A stretch of DNA of 64,000 nucleotides, from assembly GCA_028713125.1 (NCBI GenBank), contig JAQTOU010000006.1, positions 62,001-126,000 on the forward strand. The letters run 5' to 3'. The position numbers and the translations under genes are program-made. The DNA is from Elusimicrobiales bacterium (GTDB lineage: Bacteria > Elusimicrobiota > Elusimicrobia > Elusimicrobiales > UBA9959). Position 1 is the first letter of the stretch. Each line of letters begins with the position of its first letter. This document shows, piece after piece, positions 60,554 through 64,000 of the stretch. The notes below the pieces were generated by a model that ran no database searches, was not told the origin of the DNA, and worked only from the letters and a program-made list of their open reading frames with translations.

Positions 60554-62064
60554 CCAAAGGCAAAGTATATCTGGTGGGCGGCGGTCCCGGCGATCCCGGC
60601 CTGCTGACGATAAAAGGCGCGGAGTGCCTGCGAAAGGCCGACTACGTCGTTTACGACGCGCTCTCCAACCCCGATTTCATCAACCTCGCTCCGGAAAAGT
60701 CCAAAAAAATTTATGTAGGCAAGCGCGGCGCGGTGCACGCGATGGAGCAGGAAGATATAAACGCCCTGCTGGTCCGCCTCGGGAAGAAAGGCGGCACGGT
60801 GGTGCGCCTTAAAGGCGGAGACCCTTTCATCTTCGGGCGCGGCGGAGAGGAAGCCCGCGACCTCGCGTCGGCTAAAATACCTTTCGAGATAGTTCCCGGC
60901 GTCAGCTCGGCCGTGGCGGCGCCCGCCTACGCGGGCATCCCCGTTACCGACCGCTCTTTCGCGCCCATGGTGACTTTCCTCACCGGGCATATGCAGAAGG
61001 ACGGGGAGCTTAAACTCCCCTGGGACAGCCTGGCTTCCGGCGGCGGAACCCTGGTCTTCCTCATGGGCGTTTCAAGCCTCGACGTCATTTCCGCGAAGCT
61101 CATGGCCGCGGGGCTGAAAGGCTCCACGCCTGCCGCTATCGTTTCCAACGGGACTACCCCGCGCCAGAGATCGCTTTCCGGCAAACTCTCCAATATAGCC
61201 GAACTCGCCCGCAAGGCCAATATCAAGGCCCCGGCTGTCACTGTAGTGGGCGGAGTGGCCGGGCTGCGCGAGCAGCTGGCCTGGTTCGAGAAAAGGCCGC
61301 TTTTCGGCAGGAAAATAGTCGTCACCCGCTCGAGGGAACAGGCCAGCGCCCTGGCGCAGAAGCTTTCCGACCTCGGGGCGGAAGTTATAGTTTTCCCTTC
61401 CATAAAAATAGAGCCGCTCAAGTCCTTCACGGCCCTGGACAAAGAGATAAAGGGCCTCGGCGGCTATAACTGGGTCATCTTTACCAGCTCGAACGGCGTC
61501 GAGGTCTTCTTCAACCGCATGAAGAAGCTCGGCCTGGACGCGCGCCGCTTCGGAAGCGCGAAAGTCGTCGCCATCGGCCCCGCTACGGCGGAAGCGCTGC
61601 GGGCCAGGGGCGTCGAGGCGGACCTCGTCCCCGAGAAATATATCTCCGAATCGATCCTGAAAGCGCTGGGAAAAGTAAAGGGGCAGAAAATACTCCTGCC
61701 CAGGGCCGCCATGGCCAGGGACATGCTCAATGCCGGGCTTAAAAAAGCCGGCGCCCTGGTGACCGAGGTCCCGACCTATAACACTCTTCCGGACAGGGGA
61801 AACCTCCCCGAGCTTCGCCGCCATCTTGAGGAAGGAACAGTAAGCCTTATAACTTTCACCAGTTCCTCCACCGTTACCGGTTTCCTTGAAAGCTTCAAGG
61901 GCGCAGACAAGAAGCTTCTTAAAGGCGTGGCTATGGGAAGCATAGGCCCGATCACTTCCGGAACTATGAAATCCGAGGGTTTTAAGCCCGATTTTGAAGC
62001 GAAGGATTATACTATCCCCGGCCTTGTGGAAGCGGCTCAGGGATATTTCAGGAAAAACCGCTAA
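60550..62064 (+). CDS. Uroporphyrinogen-III C-methyltransferase / uroporphyrinogen-III synthase fusion
   Basis: CobA VYLVGGGPGDPGLLTIKGAE, VVRLKGGDPFIFGRGGEEA; C-terminal HemD IVVTRSREQASALAQKLSDLGAEVIVFPSI. Confidence 0.93.
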   Translation: MTKGKVYLVGGGPGDPGLLTIKGAECLRKADYVVYDALSNPDFINLAPEKSKKIYVGKRGAVHAMEQEDINALLVRLGKKGGTVVRLKGGDPFIFGRGGEEARDLASAKIPFEIVPGVSSAVAAPAYAGIPVTDRSFAPMVTFLTGHMQKDGELKLPWDSLASGGGTLVFLMGVSSLDVISAKLMAAGLKGSTPAAIVSNGTTPRQRSLSGKLSNIAELARKANIKAPAVTVVGGVAGLREQLAWFEKRPLFGRKIVVTRSREQASALAQKLSDLGAEVIVFPSIKIEPLKSFTALDKEIKGLGGYNWVIFTSSNGVEVFFNRMKKLGLDARRFGSAKVVAIGPATAEALRARGVEADLVPEKYISESILKALGKVKGQKILLPRAAMARDMLNAGLKKAGALVTEVPTYNTLPDRGNLPELRRHLEEGTVSLITFTSSSTVTGFLESFKGADKKLLKGVAMGSIGPITSGTMKSEGFKPDFEAKDYTIPGLVEAAQGYFRKNR

Positions 62065-62094
62065 AGCCGCCAGCGTATTTCAAGGAGATACCGC

Positions 62095-63084
62095 ATGATT
62101 TCCGACTCAGCCCGGCCCCGCAGACTCAGGAACCTTAAATGGGCCCGCGACATGTTCAGGGAAACCCGCGTAGTCACGGATAATTTCGTTTACCCGCTGT
62201 TCGTCGTTCCGGGGAAAAAATATAAGAAAGAAATTTCTTCCATGCCCGGCTGCTTCCACCTCTCCGTGGACGAAGCTGCCGTCGAAGCCGCGAAGTGCCG
62301 CGACCTCGGCATAAGCTCTCTTATTCTTTTCGGGCTGCCCTCAAAGAAAGACCCGCTCGGGAAAGAAGCCTATGATCCAAAGGGCCCCGTGCCCGAAGCA
62401 GTCAGGCTGATAAAAAAGTCGGTTCCGGACCTGGCGGTGATGACCGACGTCTGTCTTTGCGAATATACCAGCCACGGACACTGCGGCGTTATCAGGAAAA
62501 CCCGCGCTGGCGAAATGCTTGTGGACAATGACTGCACGCTCGAGCTCCTGGTGAAAGAGGCGCTGGTGCACGCGGAAGCCGGCGCCGACCTGGTCGCGCC
62601 CTCCGATATGATGGATAACCGCGTGGGGGCGATAAGGAAAGCCCTCGACGGCAAAGGCTTCCAGGACGTAGGCATACTTTCCTACGCCGCGAAGTATTCT
62701 TCCGCTTTTTACGGGCCTTTCCGCGAAGCCGCCCAGTCCGCCCCGCAGTTCGGGGACAGGAAAACTTACCAGATGGACCCGGCTAATTATCTCGAGGCCC
62801 TGCGCGAAGTGGAGCTTGACGTAATGCAGGGCGCCGATATCGTAATGGTGAAGCCCGCGCTCGCCTACCTCGACATACTGCGCGCGATAAAAGAAAAATT
62901 CCAGTTCCCGACGGCCGCCTACAATGTGAGCGGCGAGTATTCGATGGTGAAGGTCGCGGCGCAGAAAGGCCTTATAAACGAGAAAGCGATGGTCCTCGAG
63001 ATACTTACCTCTATAAAGAGGGCCGGCGCCGACATGATAATCACTTACCACGCCAAGGAAGCGGCAAAATGGTTAAAAGAATAG
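62095..63084 (+). CDS. hemB: Delta-aminolevulinic acid dehydratase
   Basis: RPRRLRNLKWARDMFRETRV, DVCLCEYTSHGHCG, LVAPSDMMDNRVGAIR, VMVKPALAYLDI. Confidence 0.96.
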   Translation: MISDSARPRRLRNLKWARDMFRETRVVTDNFVYPLFVVPGKKYKKEISSMPGCFHLSVDEAAVEAAKCRDLGISSLILFGLPSKKDPLGKEAYDPKGPVPEAVRLIKKSVPDLAVMTDVCLCEYTSHGHCGVIRKTRAGEMLVDNDCTLELLVKEALVHAEAGADLVAPSDMMDNRVGAIRKALDGKGFQDVGILSYAAKYSSAFYGPFREAAQSAPQFGDRKTYQMDPANYLEALREVELDVMQGADIVMVKPALAYLDILRAIKEKFQFPTAAYNVSGEYSMVKVAAQKGLINEKAMVLEILTSIKRAGADMIITYHAKEAAKWLKE

Positions 63085-63521
63085 ATAAACTGGTCCTGGA
63101 CGCGGCGCAGAATGATATCCCGTGCACCGCCCGCCCCTTCGCCGATCTTGGCGCAAGCTTAGGCGTCTCCGAGGCGGAGGTCCTTAAGGTCCTGAAGGCC
63201 TACAAGAAAAAAGGGCTGGTCCGCAGGATAGGCGGGAGCTTCGAGACCCGCAAACTCGGCTTTTCCTCCACTCTCGCCGGCGCGCGCGTAAAGCCCGCGC
63301 GTTTAGCCGCCGTAGCGAAAGAGATCTCTAAATTCCCGGGCGTCACCCACTGCTATGAAAGAGAGGGGGAGATGAACCTCTGGTTCACCGTCGGCGTGCG
63401 CGGCACCATGGCCGGCGTCGATAAGAAGATCGCCTCGTTCAGGCGCCTGCCCGGCGTGGAAAAGTGCTTTTCCTTCCCGGTGAAGAAAATGTTCAAGATA
63501 AAGACGATGTTCCCGCTATGA
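63069..63521 (+). CDS. ahbA: Siroheme decarboxylase subunit, AhbA/NirD-like (AsnC/Lrp fold)
   Basis: GVSEAEVLKVLKAYKKKGLVRRIGGSFETRKLGFSSTL; GVTHCYEREGEMNLWFTV. Confidence 0.8.
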   Translation: MVKRIDKLVLDAAQNDIPCTARPFADLGASLGVSEAEVLKVLKAYKKKGLVRRIGGSFETRKLGFSSTLAGARVKPARLAAVAKEISKFPGVTHCYEREGEMNLWFTVGVRGTMAGVDKKIASFRRLPGVEKCFSFPVKKMFKIKTMFPL

Positions 63522-63976
63522 AAATAAACCCGGCCATCGTCCGCGCTCTCCAGGGGGATATCCCGCTCGAGCCCGCACCTTTCAAGAAGATCGCCGCGGA
63601 GCTCGGCCTGACGGAAGAGAAACTCCTCGCGGCCCTCAGCGAACTTAAGAGCAGCGGCGCCCTGCGCAGCATACGGGCCATTGTAAGGCATCATAAAGCC
63701 GGCTACTCGTACAATGCGATGGTGGCCTGGAAAATACCCGCCGGCCGCGCGGTGTCCTTCGGGAAAACAGCCGCCGCTTCCCCGGCCATCAGCCACTGCT
63801 ACGAGCGCCTTGTCCGCCCGGGCTGGCCCTATAACCTTTACACCATGGTCCATGGCCGCAGCCGCGCCGAAGTTCTGAAAGTCGTGGAAGGACTTGTTGA
63901 AAAAACAGGGATGAAAGACTACAGGGTCCTTGAAAGCCTCAGGGAATTCAAGAAGACCAGCATGGTGTATTTTTAG
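63518..63976 (+). CDS. ahbB: Siroheme decarboxylase subunit, AhbB-like
   Basis: SSGALRSIRAIVRHHKAGYSYNAMVAWKIP, ISHCYERLVRPGWPYNLYTMVHG; ATGA overlap with upstream paralogue. Confidence 0.8.
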   Translation: MKINPAIVRALQGDIPLEPAPFKKIAAELGLTEEKLLAALSELKSSGALRSIRAIVRHHKAGYSYNAMVAWKIPAGRAVSFGKTAAASPAISHCYERLVRPGWPYNLYTMVHGRSRAEVLKVVEGLVEKTGMKDYRVLESLREFKKTSMVYF

Positions 63977-64000
63977 GAAGCAGAAAAGAGGTTAAGATGC

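Noticed and set aside
63069-63976. AsnC/Lrp transcriptional regulators
   Set aside because: Fold is similar, but position next to hemB, tandem paralogy and CYER/YNLYTMVHG motifs favour siroheme decarboxylase subunits.

Overview
The 64 kb window is a gene-dense, high-GC bacterial chromosome segment with no recognisable rRNA, tRNA, CRISPR, phage or transposon features. The gene style (PorV-like barrel, YPNPF C-terminal domain, WIPEK/head-repeat protein) suggests an Elusimicrobiota-like or other uncultured Gram-negative lineage; this is inference only. Main blocks: (1) 0-10 kb mixed genes: Ycf46-like AAA ATPase, TPR protein, membrane polyferredoxin, ChaN-like protein, aconitase, secreted protein, membrane-fused spermidine-synthase-like protein. 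(2) 10.1-20.3 kb: an 11-gene complex I operon nuoABCDHIJKLMN without nuoEFG. (3) 20.4-22.6 kb: cytochrome c, small membrane protein, serpin with a polybasic reactive loop. (4) 22.7-33.2 kb, minus strand: leucine catabolism genes (acyl-CoA dehydrogenase, split methylcrotonyl-CoA carboxylase, enoyl-CoA hydratase, HMG-CoA lyase), prpB/prpD, a second HMGL-family enzyme and birA. (5) 33.3-44.7 kb: FadE/FadN/FadA-like beta-oxidation, a PaaK-like ligase, the fused mutase IcmF and a nitronate-monooxygenase-like protein. (6) 44.9-50.6 kb: surface locus with a giant head-repeat protein, a PorV-TSP3-OmpA fusion and a YPNPF-type C-terminal-domain protein. (7) 50.9-59.4 kb: acyl-CoA dehydrogenase, EtfBA, hydratase, dehydrogenase, thiolase and an EMO-like membrane FeS oxidoreductase. 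(8) 59.5-64 kb: tetraheme cytochrome and siroheme-route heme genes (Met8-like, CobA-HemD, HemB, AhbA/AhbB-like). The items most worth a second look are the PorV-TSP3-OmpA surface operon, the serpin loop, the HMGL enzyme next to prpBD where no prpC is seen, and an intrinsic terminator that overlaps the apparently coding start of the spermidine-synthase-like gene. All calls come from reading the translated ORFs and the DNA; no database search was run.
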